Source: Chlamydiae bacterium RIFCSPHIGHO2_12_FULL_49_9 (GTDB lineage: Bacteria > Chlamydiota > Chlamydiia > Chlamydiales > SM23-39). From it: 17,337 nt of DNA. Shown here in pieces: positions 7,291-14,627 of this stretch (position 1 is its first letter; each line of letters begins with the position of its first letter). The notes beneath the pieces were generated by a model that did not search any database, was not told the DNA's origin, and saw nothing but the letters and a program-made list of their open reading frames with translations. The DNA lies in NCBI GenBank assembly GCA_001794935.1, contig MGLY01000075.1, positions 1 to 17,337 on the forward strand, read 5' to 3'. The translations under genes and the position numbers were made by a program.

Positions 7291-7850
7291 CGCTCCGCGT
7301 AATTGCCGGCAAATACAAAGGAAGAATTCTTAAAGCCCCTAAAATTGCATCCACCCGCCCAACTCAGGGGATGCTGCGCGAGGCCGTATTTAATATCTGC
7401 CAAAATGAAATCCAGAATGCCCATTTTCTCGACCTATTTGCAGGATCAGGGGCAATGGGTATTGAAGCGATCAGCAGGGGAGCCGCTAAAGCATCGCTTG
7501 TCGAGAAGAGTAGCCCCGCAATTGTCTGCATTCAGCAAAATAAAGAAGCGCTTGGAATCGGCTCTGAGATTGAACTGTTCCCAATGGATGCTCGCAAGGC
7601 CATTGAGATTCTCAATAAGCAAAAAGCTCTTTTCCATATTGTCTACATCGATCCGCCCTATGAGACTCCAATTAAAGAACTCCTGGAGCCCCTACTTCTT
7701 CTCCTCGCCATGGATGCGCTTCTCTTTATTGAAGAGCGCTATAACCCCAAATCTCCTTCCAAACCCTATGAATCGCCACACTTAATTCGAAAAGGCAGCC
7801 GCCGATTTGGGACTGCCCTCTTACATCAATATCGATTTTCAGGTAGATAA
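7287..7850 (+). CDS. rsmD: 16S rRNA (guanine(966)-N(2))-methyltransferase RsmD
   Basis: The 187-residue length is normal for RsmD, the SAM-dependent enzyme that methylates N2 of G966 in 16S rRNA in the cytoplasm. The N-terminus LRVIAGKYKGRIL...STRPTQGMLREAVFN is the family's RNA-contacting start (the R-x-I-x-G-x-x-x-G-R and RPT-x-x-x-x-R-E-A-x-F-N patterns). SAM motif I is DLFAGSGAMGIEAISRGA from residue 49. The catalytic N-methyltransferase motif DPPY lies at residues 122-125. The ATG at 7287 overlaps the VWA stop TGA as ATGA, implying translational coupling. coaD follows after six bases. Linkage of rsmD and coaD is common in bacteria and supports both calls. Confidence 0.95.
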   Translation: MTLRVIAGKYKGRILKAPKIASTRPTQGMLREAVFNICQNEIQNAHFLDLFAGSGAMGIEAISRGAAKASLVEKSSPAIVCIQQNKEALGIGSEIELFPMDARKAIEILNKQKALFHIVYIDPPYETPIKELLEPLLLLLAMDALLFIEERYNPKSPSKPYESPHLIRKGSRRFGTALLHQYRFSGR

Positions 7851-7856
7851 GTTTTT

Positions 7857-8351
7857 ATGACTCGAATTGGACTTTTTGCAGGAACATTTGACCCTCCCTC
7901 TCTTGGCCACCTCGATGTGATCAAAAGAGCCAAAATTTTTTGCAACCGACTCATCATCGCCGTTGCGGTAGGACACCCGGGAAGAAAGTCTTCCTCCCTT
8001 TTTTCCATCGAGGAGAGAAAAGAGATGCTCCTTTTAGCAACCCGCGCAGTTGCCCACGTAGAGATCGAAAGTTTTGATGGTCTTGTAGTCGATTTCGCAA
8101 AAAAGAAAGGGGCCTCATTTTTAGTTCGAGGCCTTAGAGCTTTCTCCGATTTTGAGTCGGAATCTCAGATGGCGCTCGCTAACCGGCGCCTTAGCGGAAT
8201 TGAGACTCTCTTTTTGATGGCGACCGAACCTCACACTCAGATCAGTTCCACTTTGATCCGCGAAATTGCCCATTTCGGCGGATCTCTCAAAGAATTCGTG
8301 CCCCAGGAAATTGAGCCTTTGATTCGACGTAAAATAACTCGGGCAAGCTAA
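7857..8351 (+). CDS. coaD: Phosphopantetheine adenylyltransferase
   Basis: This 164-residue enzyme performs the penultimate step of coenzyme A synthesis: 4'-phosphopantetheine plus ATP gives dephospho-CoA and pyrophosphate. All hallmark motifs are present. GTFDPPSLGH (residues 9-18) is the nucleotidyltransferase T/HxGH site, with T10 and H18. RGLRAFSDFESE (from 91) is the RGLR-x-x-x-DFE-x-E motif. QISSTLIREIAHFGG (from 128) is the conserved ISST/R-E segment near the C-terminus. The start ATG lies six bases after the rsmD stop; no strong ribosome site is seen, so coupling with rsmD is likely. The stop codon TAA (8349-8351) sits in the loop of a strong hairpin. It closes the rightward run that begins at the 2681 promoter. 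Confidence 0.96.
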   Translation: MTRIGLFAGTFDPPSLGHLDVIKRAKIFCNRLIIAVAVGHPGRKSSSLFSIEERKEMLLLATRAVAHVEIESFDGLVVDFAKKKGASFLVRGLRAFSDFESESQMALANRRLSGIETLFLMATEPHTQISSTLIREIAHFGGSLKEFVPQEIEPLIRRKITRAS

Positions 8352-8363
8352 AGCTTGCCCGAG
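8338..8363 (-). terminator. Hairpin terminator overlapping the coaD stop
   Basis: CTCGGGCAAGCT (8338-8349) and AGCTTGCCCGAG (8352-8363) form a perfect 12-base stem with a tiny AA centre. Read leftward on the minus strand, the stem is followed by TTATTTTA, a passable U tract, so it can terminate the 37-codon gene at 8396-8509. On the plus strand no T run follows, so it would be only a weak terminator or a 3'-end-stabilising hairpin for coaD. Confidence 0.6.
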
Positions 8364-8395
8364 CCTCTGTCAGAAAATAGATAGCCTTCAGAGAA

Positions 8396-8509
8396 TTATT
8401 TCTTCCCTGGAACTTTTTGCTGTTGTGGAGCTGGAGCTTGTGGTTTTTTCTCTGGGGCTTTATTAGCAGGTGCAGCTGGTTGTGGTTTTGATGGTTGCTT
8501 CATGTTCAT
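8396..8509 (-). CDS. 37-residue Pro/Gln/Lys/Ala-rich small protein
   Basis: On the minus strand, CAGGAG (8517-8522) lies seven bases before ATG 8507-8509, one of the best ribosome sites in the window. The frame runs 37 codons to TAA 8396-8398. The peptide starts MNMKQPSKPQPAAPANKAPE and ends QQQKVPGKK. It has eight Lys and no Asp, Trp, Tyr, Phe, Leu or Cys, so it is predicted to be unfolded and strongly basic. A hairpin with a U-rich tail lies about 30 bases after the stop, which supports a separate short transcript. Such a composition could suit a nucleic-acid-binding tail-like peptide (compare the Lys/Pro/Ala-rich histone-like proteins of chlamydiae) or a proline-rich ligand. No homology is recognised. 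The second Met, at residue 3, is an alternative start. Confidence 0.6.
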   Translation of the reverse strand: MNMKQPSKPQPAAPANKAPEKKPQAPAPQQQKVPGKK

Positions 8510-8522
8510 ATTTATTCTCCTG

Positions 8523-8691
8523 TTTGGAAAGCGAGGAATTCATCTTCTAGCCACTGCCAAAATAGATTCACATCGCAGAACCCACTTTACGCCTTTTATT
8601 CCAAAAAAAAAGATATTTTTTGAGAGCGCGCAGCAAGGTCTTAAAAACCAGCCCATAACCACTTCTGAAAAGGATTTTGAAAAAAGAAAAG
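8523..8691. other. Gap between the small gene and the MORN_2 gene terminator
   Basis: About 170 bases upstream of the 37-codon gene, which should hold its promoter. No convincing -35/-10 pair was found on the minus strand. There is an A/T-only inverted run near 8602-8622 and otherwise nothing recognisable. A long plus-strand frame crossing it is the antisense shadow of the neighbouring genes. Confidence 0.3.
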
Positions 8692-8719
8692 CCCGCAAAA
8701 ACAGCCCATTTTTTGCGGG
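8692..8719 (-). terminator. Rho-independent terminator of the MORN_2 repeat gene
   Basis: CCCGCAAAAA (8692-8701) pairs with TTTTTGCGGG (8710-8719) around an eight-base loop. Read on the minus strand, the stem is followed by CTTTTCTTTTTTC. It lies 13 bases after the stop of the 8733-11348 gene. Confidence 0.8.
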
Positions 8720-8732
8720 TTTATTAGTGCAG

Positions 8733-11348
8733 TTAGCGAGGCGAATCTACAAGCTCTCCTGCCTGGTAATTGGTGACTGCGATATTTCCGCTTTCATCAT
8801 ACTTGCGCTTGAGGCCATCCGCTTTCCCATAGACAAAGGTTTGCTCAAGATAGGGCCTTCCATCATCGTAGTATTTATTGAACTTCCCGTGGAGATCTCC
8901 ATCGAGGTATTCAGCTTCAAATACCAAAATGCCTTCTTTGTTCCAACTCTGGGACAAGCCATCTAGCTTGTCATCTCGATAGCAAACGATCGATGCGAGG
9001 TCCCCATTTTCATGATAGGTTTTCTCTTCGCCCTCTCTCTTGTCACTCACAAAAGTCGTCTCGCGGAAAGGAAGTCCGTTTGGGAAATATTGGATGACAA
9101 ATCCATTTTTTTTATCCTGGCTGAACTCTACTGTGGCGGCGAGCCTCCCATTTGGGGAATAAACTTTAGCAATTCCCTCTTTTAGTCCGCCTACGTAGCA
9201 AGTCTCAGCAGAAATCGTGCCCTCCTCGCTATACTCAAAGAAAGTGCCCTCCAAACGATCATTTTCGAAGAGCGCCTCAATTGCTTTCGTCTTCTCCCCC
9301 TTAGCGTTTGGCGGATTAAAAACAATGTGAGGGCCGTTTTTCAAATTGTTGTGATAATGAGTGATCGCCTCTCTGCCGTCGGGGGTCCTCTGGAAGTGCT
9401 TGCCTTCCATTTTCCCTTGAACGTAGCCAGCCTCTTCAACTAGCGATCCATTTGGATCCCACATCTTCTTCAAACCGTGAATCTGTCCATGACTGTAAGA
9501 TAGAACTGCTTGGAGTTTGCCTTCGGGATAAAACGTCTTTTGTTCGCCATGAAAAGCTCCCTCTTCATCATAGTTGAATATGCGAGCAATCCGCTCTTCA
9601 TTTTTTTGTTCCGGATTTGCTTTTGTAAAATAATTTATTTGCTCTCCTACAGGTTTCCCGTTCTTGAAACATTCCAGGCTTCGAATAGAACCGTCAGCAA
9701 ACCAGGAAAGCGATTCGCCTTCCTGAATATCATCCTTGTAAAAGCTAACGCGCTCAAGATTTCCATTTTGATAAAACCACTCGTGCTTGCCTTCTTTCTT
9801 CCCTTTGGCAAAGTGAAAGCGGGTCTTAATGCGATCAGCCTCCCACCAGGTGATCATCGTTCCTTCCGCTTGTCCCCGATCAAAAAAGGCTTCAAAAATA
9901 GGCGCGCCCGTCTCATTCCATTCACGCTGCCACCCCTGTTTTTGGCCGAGTGCAAACTCCGCCCTGACTTTGAGTTGCCCATTTTCATGCCACTCAGTCT
10001 GTACGCCATCCGGCTGATCTGCCAGAAAGTAGGCGTCGAGCTTGCTGTTGCCATTGGGATACCATTCGCCCATTTGGCCCTCTTTTTTCCCTTCATGGAA
10101 ATGCGCTTTTCGAGCGAGCACGCCGTTTTCATGCCACTCCTCATGTAGCCCATCATGCTGATCATTTTTGTAATGGGCGCACACTTTCAAATGGCCAGAG
10201 GGGAAGTATTCTCTTTGCTCTCCGTCCATACGTCCTTCTATGTACTGACGCTCCAGCTTTGGCGTTCCATCAGGATACCACTCGAGATAGGCTCCTTCTA
10301 ATTTGTCGCCTTGAGAGAAAAACTGCCGTATCTTCTGCCCGTCTTCATTGAATTCGGCTATAGGCTCCAGCAATGTGCCTTCGCCATCGAACTCCGCGAG
10401 ATAGGCGAGATTGCCATTTGCATATTCGCGGTAGTGTCTGCCGATAGCTCGCCCTTTTTGGAAAAGGCCTTCTCCCAAAAGAACGCCCTCTTCGCTAAAG
10501 AACTGCTCTTTGCCCTCTTTTTTCCCATTTTTATAACTCAGGCGATAGGACTCTTTTCCATTTGCATGGTAGCGAATATGCATTCCAACTGGTTGGCCTT
10601 CTCTAAAATCGACAACTTCCAAAATATTTCTTTTTTCATCATAAGAGATCATCGCTGGATTTTTCCCATCTCCATGTAGGAGTCCTTGGAAAAATTGCCT
10701 TTGAGACTTCAGAGCGCCGGAAGGATACCACTCGACAACCAACCCATGCGGTTTCCCTTCTTGATGGGGAATGACCGCTGCCTTCGCGCCATTTGGATAA
10801 TACTGAACCACATCTCCGGCAAGCTGCCCTTTTTTATGCGGAGCCTCTTCCTTTATTTTTCCATCCTCATAAAAAACCCGAATAGATCCAACCACCTCGC
10901 CGCCTGCATAAGAGACGACTCTCTCCACTTTTCCATTCGGATAGAAGTACCTACACTCTCCCTGTAGTTTCCCAAACTTATAGTTTGCAATCTTGAGCAA
11001 TTCCCCTTGGGGAGAAAATTCAACCCTTGCCCCATTGGGAACAATATTGGATCCCCACTCAAGAGCAGCTGGCGCATCTTCATCTACAACCGCAACATCC
11101 ATCTCGAATTGAATCTGGCCGTTTTCATAAAAACCCACCTCCTTAACAGGCTGTTCATCCGCCTCTGCAGCAGGTTCATAAAAAAGGACAGACTGGGGAG
11201 CCCCATGAGAATACGCGTGGACGATCTCCAGACGCCAATTCGGCTGACGCGGCTTCAAAGGAAGGCCTCCGGGATCAAACTTATTTTCTGCAGCTTCGGC
11301 AGCAAAGCCAACAAAACAGAAAATCAAGGAAAAAAGAAGCTTTTTCAT
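8733..11348 (-). CDS. Exported MORN_2/YwqK-type repeat protein (about 30 repeats)
   Basis: The chosen start, ATG at 11348, gives 871 residues beginning MKKLLFSLIFCFVGFAAEAA, a clear Sec signal peptide with a likely AEA|A cut. A TTG at 11363 would add five residues before it and is less likely. From about residue 125 to the end the protein is an almost unbroken run of roughly thirty units of 23-24 residues. The pattern is x-x-W/Y-Y/F-x-N/D-G-x-L-x-x-x-x-x-F/Y-x-x-G-x-x-x-G, for example EWYPNGNSKLDAYF and TYHENGDLASIVCYRDDKLDG. This is the MORN_2 repeat (the YwqK family), an all-beta hairpin solenoid. Databases often label it 'antitoxin', but nothing here indicates a toxin pair. The large size and signal peptide suggest a periplasmic, surface or T2SS-secreted fibre-like protein; this is inference. 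The gene is transcribed alone and ends in a strong terminator. Confidence 0.85.
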   Translation of the reverse strand: MKKLLFSLIFCFVGFAAEAAENKFDPGGLPLKPRQPNWRLEIVHAYSHGAPQSVLFYEPAAEADEQPVKEVGFYENGQIQFEMDVAVVDEDAPAALEWGSNIVPNGARVEFSPQGELLKIANYKFGKLQGECRYFYPNGKVERVVSYAGGEVVGSIRVFYEDGKIKEEAPHKKGQLAGDVVQYYPNGAKAAVIPHQEGKPHGLVVEWYPSGALKSQRQFFQGLLHGDGKNPAMISYDEKRNILEVVDFREGQPVGMHIRYHANGKESYRLSYKNGKKEGKEQFFSEEGVLLGEGLFQKGRAIGRHYREYANGNLAYLAEFDGEGTLLEPIAEFNEDGQKIRQFFSQGDKLEGAYLEWYPDGTPKLERQYIEGRMDGEQREYFPSGHLKVCAHYKNDQHDGLHEEWHENGVLARKAHFHEGKKEGQMGEWYPNGNSKLDAYFLADQPDGVQTEWHENGQLKVRAEFALGQKQGWQREWNETGAPIFEAFFDRGQAEGTMITWWEADRIKTRFHFAKGKKEGKHEWFYQNGNLERVSFYKDDIQEGESLSWFADGSIRSLECFKNGKPVGEQINYFTKANPEQKNEERIARIFNYDEEGAFHGEQKTFYPEGKLQAVLSYSHGQIHGLKKMWDPNGSLVEEAGYVQGKMEGKHFQRTPDGREAITHYHNNLKNGPHIVFNPPNAKGEKTKAIEALFENDRLEGTFFEYSEEGTISAETCYVGGLKEGIAKVYSPNGRLAATVEFSQDKKNGFVIQYFPNGLPFRETTFVSDKREGEEKTYHENGDLASIVCYRDDKLDGLSQSWNKEGILVFEAEYLDGDLHGKFNKYYDDGRPYLEQTFVYGKADGLKRKYDESGNIAVTNYQAGELVDSPR

Positions 11349-11386
11349 GGAGTCACTCACCAAGTTCAGTGTTGCAAGAAAGAGCT

Positions 11387-11415
11387 AGGGTAAGAAAAAA
11401 ACTCAATTTTCTCAA
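11387..11415 (-). promoter_or_regulatory. Possible promoter of the MORN_2 repeat gene
   Basis: On the minus strand TTGAGA (11410-11415, five of six consensus bases) is followed after exactly 17 bases by TACCCT (11387-11392, only three of six, but keeping the key T-A and final T). It would start transcription about 30 bases before the ATG at 11348. No equally good pair was found for the divergent gene at 11486, though a TAAAAT box lies at 11437-11442. Confidence 0.35.
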
Positions 11416-11485
11416 GGTTCTTTACCCAAAACTTTCTAAAATGTAGAAGGAAAAACGGGGACGCTAAGAATATCCGGGACTTGAA

Positions 11486-12823
11486 TTGAAAAAGATTTTT
11501 TTAACAATCTGGATGCTTTTATTTTCGATAGTTTTAATATCGAAGACAGACTTAATTCGCAAATCATCCCGTTTTAAAGAGCGCCTTTCATTCCTATTCT
11601 TCAATCGCCCCCTTCCTGTACAAGAAAACCTGGCCCTAAACACGCCTCCGTCCCAGCCTAAGCCAAGTCCGCCCCCTCCTTCTCGAGTGGCAGTCATTCC
11701 CCAGCCCGCCCCCTTGCCGGCCGTCGAGCCCCGATCGGCAATTGAAGAGAAGCCTCTTCCTGAGACAGCCCTTCAAGAATCTCTTGAAGAAGAGAAAATG
11801 GCTGCGCAAGAAGAGTCTCCTCCCGAGCGTGAAGAGCCCTCCCTTATCTCCGAGCTAAAAAAGTTCCAGCTCGAAAAAGAAGATCTGCCCCCAGCTCCTG
11901 AGCCACCGATTGCGGCAAAAGAGCCCACTCCCACCGTTCAACATGTCCCACCTCCTGCGCCCAAGTGTGAGAAAATTTGCCCACCCCCGCCGCTTAATCT
12001 CCACTGGAACCCCTACCCGCTCCCAAAATTGATCTCGGTGCGCCACGTTGAAGGAACCAATAATGGGGTTGCCTACGCGACAAACTATTCAACCCTCGCA
12101 ATCCTTTCCTCTCCCGATTACCGACCGGGCCATTTCCTTCCCATGGTCGATCTTCGAGTGCACCGTTTTGACGACACTTCTTGGGCGGCGAACGGAGGCC
12201 TTATCGGAAGATATGTTCCGGACCCGTGCGAGCCCGCCTCCTGGTGCCGCATTCTCGGCATGAATGCCTACTATGACTGGCGCCAGGGGAATTTGGGCTA
12301 TTTTCAAGAGCTTGGCGGCGGGATCGAGGTTCTGGGATGTAGATGGGACTTCAGAGCAAATATCTACTTTCCTTTCGGAGCGAAAAGAAAAATCGACTCC
12401 TGCGTATTTGACGATTATGAGGGCGAGTACATCATCATTCAAGATAAGTATGAACTCGTCTCCTATGCCTTTAATGGGGAAATCGGTTGGCTTGCGATCG
12501 ATACCACAGACTTTCTCCTCTATATGGCCGGCGGTCCCTACTACATCGCCGGGAGACAGTGCCACAACTCGACGCGCGGAGGACAGTTCCGCCTCCGCCC
12601 CCAATATCAAGACTACGTCGCCCTAGACTTAAGCGTAAGTTACGATCCTCTCTTCAAAACCGTCTGGGAAGCTCAAGTTATTTTCCACCTGCCCCTTTAT
12701 CAAATCGGCGAATCCTCGCCGCGAGGCCCTTGCGGCATCTCAAACCGGCAAATCTACCAGCCCGTCGAGCGCTTTGAAGTCCTGCCGCTCGCCAGATACG
12801 AATGCTGGAACTCCAACTTCTAA
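11486..12823 (+). CDS. Inverse-autotransporter-type outer-membrane barrel with proline-rich N-terminus, no passenger
   Basis: The start is TTG 11486, giving MKKIFLTIWMLLFSIVLIS, a signal peptide or anchor; the in-frame ATG nine codons later would lose the charged n-region. Residues about 50-170 are rich in Pro and Glu (repeated PPPP, PAPEPP). Residues about 190-445 match the intimin/invasin beta-domain (IAT_beta). Landmarks are GVAYATNYSTLAILSS, FLPMVDLRVHRFDDTSWAANGG, GRYV, GMNAYYDWRQG, QELGGGIEVLG, WDFRANIYFPFG, and a terminal aromatic F445 as in many outer-membrane barrels. In intimins this barrel exports a long C-terminal passenger; here the protein stops at the barrel. Nine cysteines (C161, C165, C248, C254, C285 and four further on) are unusual for a barrel and suit the disulfide-linked chlamydial envelope. 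It is divergent from the MORN_2 gene. Confidence 0.75.
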   Translation: MKKIFLTIWMLLFSIVLISKTDLIRKSSRFKERLSFLFFNRPLPVQENLALNTPPSQPKPSPPPPSRVAVIPQPAPLPAVEPRSAIEEKPLPETALQESLEEEKMAAQEESPPEREEPSLISELKKFQLEKEDLPPAPEPPIAAKEPTPTVQHVPPPAPKCEKICPPPPLNLHWNPYPLPKLISVRHVEGTNNGVAYATNYSTLAILSSPDYRPGHFLPMVDLRVHRFDDTSWAANGGLIGRYVPDPCEPASWCRILGMNAYYDWRQGNLGYFQELGGGIEVLGCRWDFRANIYFPFGAKRKIDSCVFDDYEGEYIIIQDKYELVSYAFNGEIGWLAIDTTDFLLYMAGGPYYIAGRQCHNSTRGGQFRLRPQYQDYVALDLSVSYDPLFKTVWEAQVIFHLPLYQIGESSPRGPCGISNRQIYQPVERFEVLPLARYECWNSNF

Positions 12824-12845
12824 AAAATTATTTTAAAAAATCGCG

Positions 12846-12874
12846 TTTATATTTATCAACAAACTAACTATACT
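12846..12874 (+). promoter_or_regulatory. Promoter of the coiled-coil protein gene
   Basis: TATACT (12869-12874, five of six consensus bases) lies 17 bases after TTTATA (12846-12851, four of six). The predicted start near 12881 leaves a leader of about 22 bases with no Shine-Dalgarno sequence before ATG 12903. Confidence 0.5.
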
Positions 12875-12902
12875 ATCCGCAATTAATCAAAGAAAAATAA
12901 CA

Positions 12903-14627
12903 ATGTGCACTCATCTATCCTCTCCATTGGCCCTTCATCCAAACATGCAGCTCCCCTTTCTACTTTCCTGCAAAAGCTTCTTAAATTTTAATGATCACAT
13001 TTATCCAGTAACCTTGGAAGACAATCTTCTTGTCGTAGACAATAACCCTCAAGCGATCAACTCTACTCCGATTCCCCGCTTTATAATAACGACACTAAAA
13101 GTCATCGGGTGGATGACTCTCGTCCTTCCTGCGCTCGCCTATCTCGGCGCTCTTATTTTCCACTCCGCCAACCCGCTCATCTCAAGACGCCAAATCGATG
13201 CCATCAAAGCTCTCCAATCAGAACAAATAGGCCAGCTCCAGGCCCGTATTGACGCCGCTGCCAGAATCATGCTCGAAATCAATCTAGAAGCCGAGCAACT
13301 AAAAACAGCAAATGAGGGGTTAACAAAACAAAACGAAGAAGGGCAAAGCCAGATCTCTTCTCTCCAGACCAACCTACAAAGACTTCAAAAAACTTTTGAA
13401 GAAAACAGCAGAGAATCTAAATCAAAACTCGCCCAACTAGAAACTCATGTCGAACAAACCCTCTCCAACTTTCAACAAGAGAGAAGCAGCCTAATTGTAG
13501 CAAATCAATGCTTAGTAGAGGAAACTCAAGAAAAGCAAAATCAGATCTCCGATCTTCAAAGCAAACTGCAAGGCCTACAAGGAGTTCTTGAAGAAAGCAG
13601 CGAGAAATCTCTATCAGAAACCGCTCGACTAAAAACTGATATCAAACTCCTCCAAGAGGAAATCGTCAGATTAAAAGAAGCTCCGGCTGACCAAGGCAGA
13701 CCCGCCGCCCCTACCGACTTGTCATCTAGCCTCAGTGCGAGTTTCTGCCTTCTCGAGCCTCCGCCGCCTCCTACTTTTCCCGAACAGCTTGCCTCGTACT
13801 TGGGAAACTGCTGCCCCTATATGTCATTCGAGCAAGCGGCCGGTTGGGTCGAAGAAGGAAGGGGGACTCTTCTTGCTCTAAGAGAAAATCTTCTGAATGG
13901 CTATGAACCCCAAAATAATGAACAAAATTATTATACGAAGAAGGTGACGGGTCTTATCTGGTTTTTGATGGCTAAGGCAATTTCAAAAAATCAGGGATTT
14001 GAAGAGGGAACGTTTATCATTGAAGATCCTCAAAAGACCATTTACGAATTTCTAAATAAAGCTTTTGCTTATCATCGGAGGTCCTCTCACCTTCCTCATC
14101 AATCTGACAGCAACCATCAAGGACTCGATTTTTCTCCAAAGCAACTCCCTGCCTCAAAAACACACGTTCTTTTCTTCCCTTTTTCGTTAAATGACCAACA
14201 ATTTATCTTCATAAAACCGGAAAATCACGGTCTTCAAAAAATAGATGATGCAATTTGGCACGCATGGGAACTCATTCTCGCTCAAAGCAGAAAATTTTCT
14301 CCTTGGGGATCAGACGAACAGCACGGATGGAGAAAGGAAAGAATTCCTGCTTCGGAAGCGGATCAATTTAACGCCCTCGTTCAAAACCTTCCCGGAGGAA
14401 AAGAGGCCGTCTTGAAAGCCGGTAAATCTTCCCGTGGAGAGGGCATCCATGTGATGTGGAAATTTTTAAGCTCAATTGAAAATCCCTCTGAAGAGCTTCA
14501 AAAGTTCAAGGCGCAACTAGAGACCGATTACGATCACCTCAATACCAGGATCGGATGCGAGGTTCGATTTGCCTCAGAGCTCTGGCAAGGACTAGAAAAT
14601 CCACTCATACCTCTGATGGATGGATAG
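12903..14627 (+). CDS. Single-TM coiled-coil protein, candidate inclusion/effector protein
   Basis: The 574-residue protein has no Sec signal peptide. A hydrophobic segment at about 60-87 (FIITTLKVIGWMTLVLPALA onward) follows an N-terminal domain of about 58 residues. Residues about 95-268 form a Gln/Glu/Leu-rich coiled coil with an internal direct duplication of 64 residues: KTANEGL...QISSLQTNLQRLQ and IVANQCL...QISDLQSKLQGLQ. A PPPPP linker at about 285 leads to a globular C-terminal domain of about 285 residues (landmarks VLFFPFSLNDQQFIFIKPEN, GWRKERIPASEADQF), whose function is not recognised. The combination of short N-terminus, TM, coiled coil and globular tail resembles proteins that chlamydiae inject into the inclusion membrane or host by type III secretion; that role is inference. 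It has its own promoter and no ribosome site. The 3' end overlaps the convergent gspH-like gene by 23 bases. Base composition looks more AT-rich than its neighbours. Confidence 0.7.
   Translation: MCTHLSSPLALHPNMQLPFLLSCKSFLNFNDHIYPVTLEDNLLVVDNNPQAINSTPIPRFIITTLKVIGWMTLVLPALAYLGALIFHSANPLISRRQIDAIKALQSEQIGQLQARIDAAARIMLEINLEAEQLKTANEGLTKQNEEGQSQISSLQTNLQRLQKTFEENSRESKSKLAQLETHVEQTLSNFQQERSSLIVANQCLVEETQEKQNQISDLQSKLQGLQGVLEESSEKSLSETARLKTDIKLLQEEIVRLKEAPADQGRPAAPTDLSSSLSASFCLLEPPPPPTFPEQLASYLGNCCPYMSFEQAAGWVEEGRGTLLALRENLLNGYEPQNNEQNYYTKKVTGLIWFLMAKAISKNQGFEEGTFIIEDPQKTIYEFLNKAFAYHRRSSHLPHQSDSNHQGLDFSPKQLPASKTHVLFFPFSLNDQQFIFIKPENHGLQKIDDAIWHAWELILAQSRKFSPWGSDEQHGWRKERIPASEADQFNALVQNLPGGKEAVLKAGKSSRGEGIHVMWKFLSSIENPSEELQKFKAQLETDYDHLNTRIGCEVRFASELWQGLENPLIPLMDG

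Noticed and set aside
8602..8622. A-run/T-run inverted repeat as a terminator
   Set aside because: It is made only of A and T with no GC stem, and does not follow any gene end on either strand.
8502..8966. Long plus-strand open frame (154 codons) across the region between the small gene and the MORN_2 gene
   Set aside because: It crosses a strong terminator hairpin and lies antisense to the MORN_2 gene. It has no ribosome site or recognisable domain, and other antisense frames inside that repetitive gene look the same.
8733..11000. Regular 72-base periodicity, considered as a CRISPR or DNA satellite array
   Set aside because: The units are diverged in DNA, in frame and conserved as protein (MORN_2 pattern). 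There are no identical repeats with unique spacers.
8733..11348. Toxin-antitoxin system (YwqK antitoxin label)
   Set aside because: The protein is huge and exported and has no adjacent toxin-like gene. The neighbouring 37-codon gene has its own terminator and no toxin features.
12824..12845. AT-rich inverted run after the barrel gene as a terminator
   Set aside because: The stem would be A-T only and very short. No stable hairpin is visible.
12873..12883. CTATCCGCAAT matching the end of the 5369-5534 palindrome, considered as a second copy
   Set aside because: Only 11 bases match, with no inverted partner nearby. One such match is expected by chance in a window of this size.
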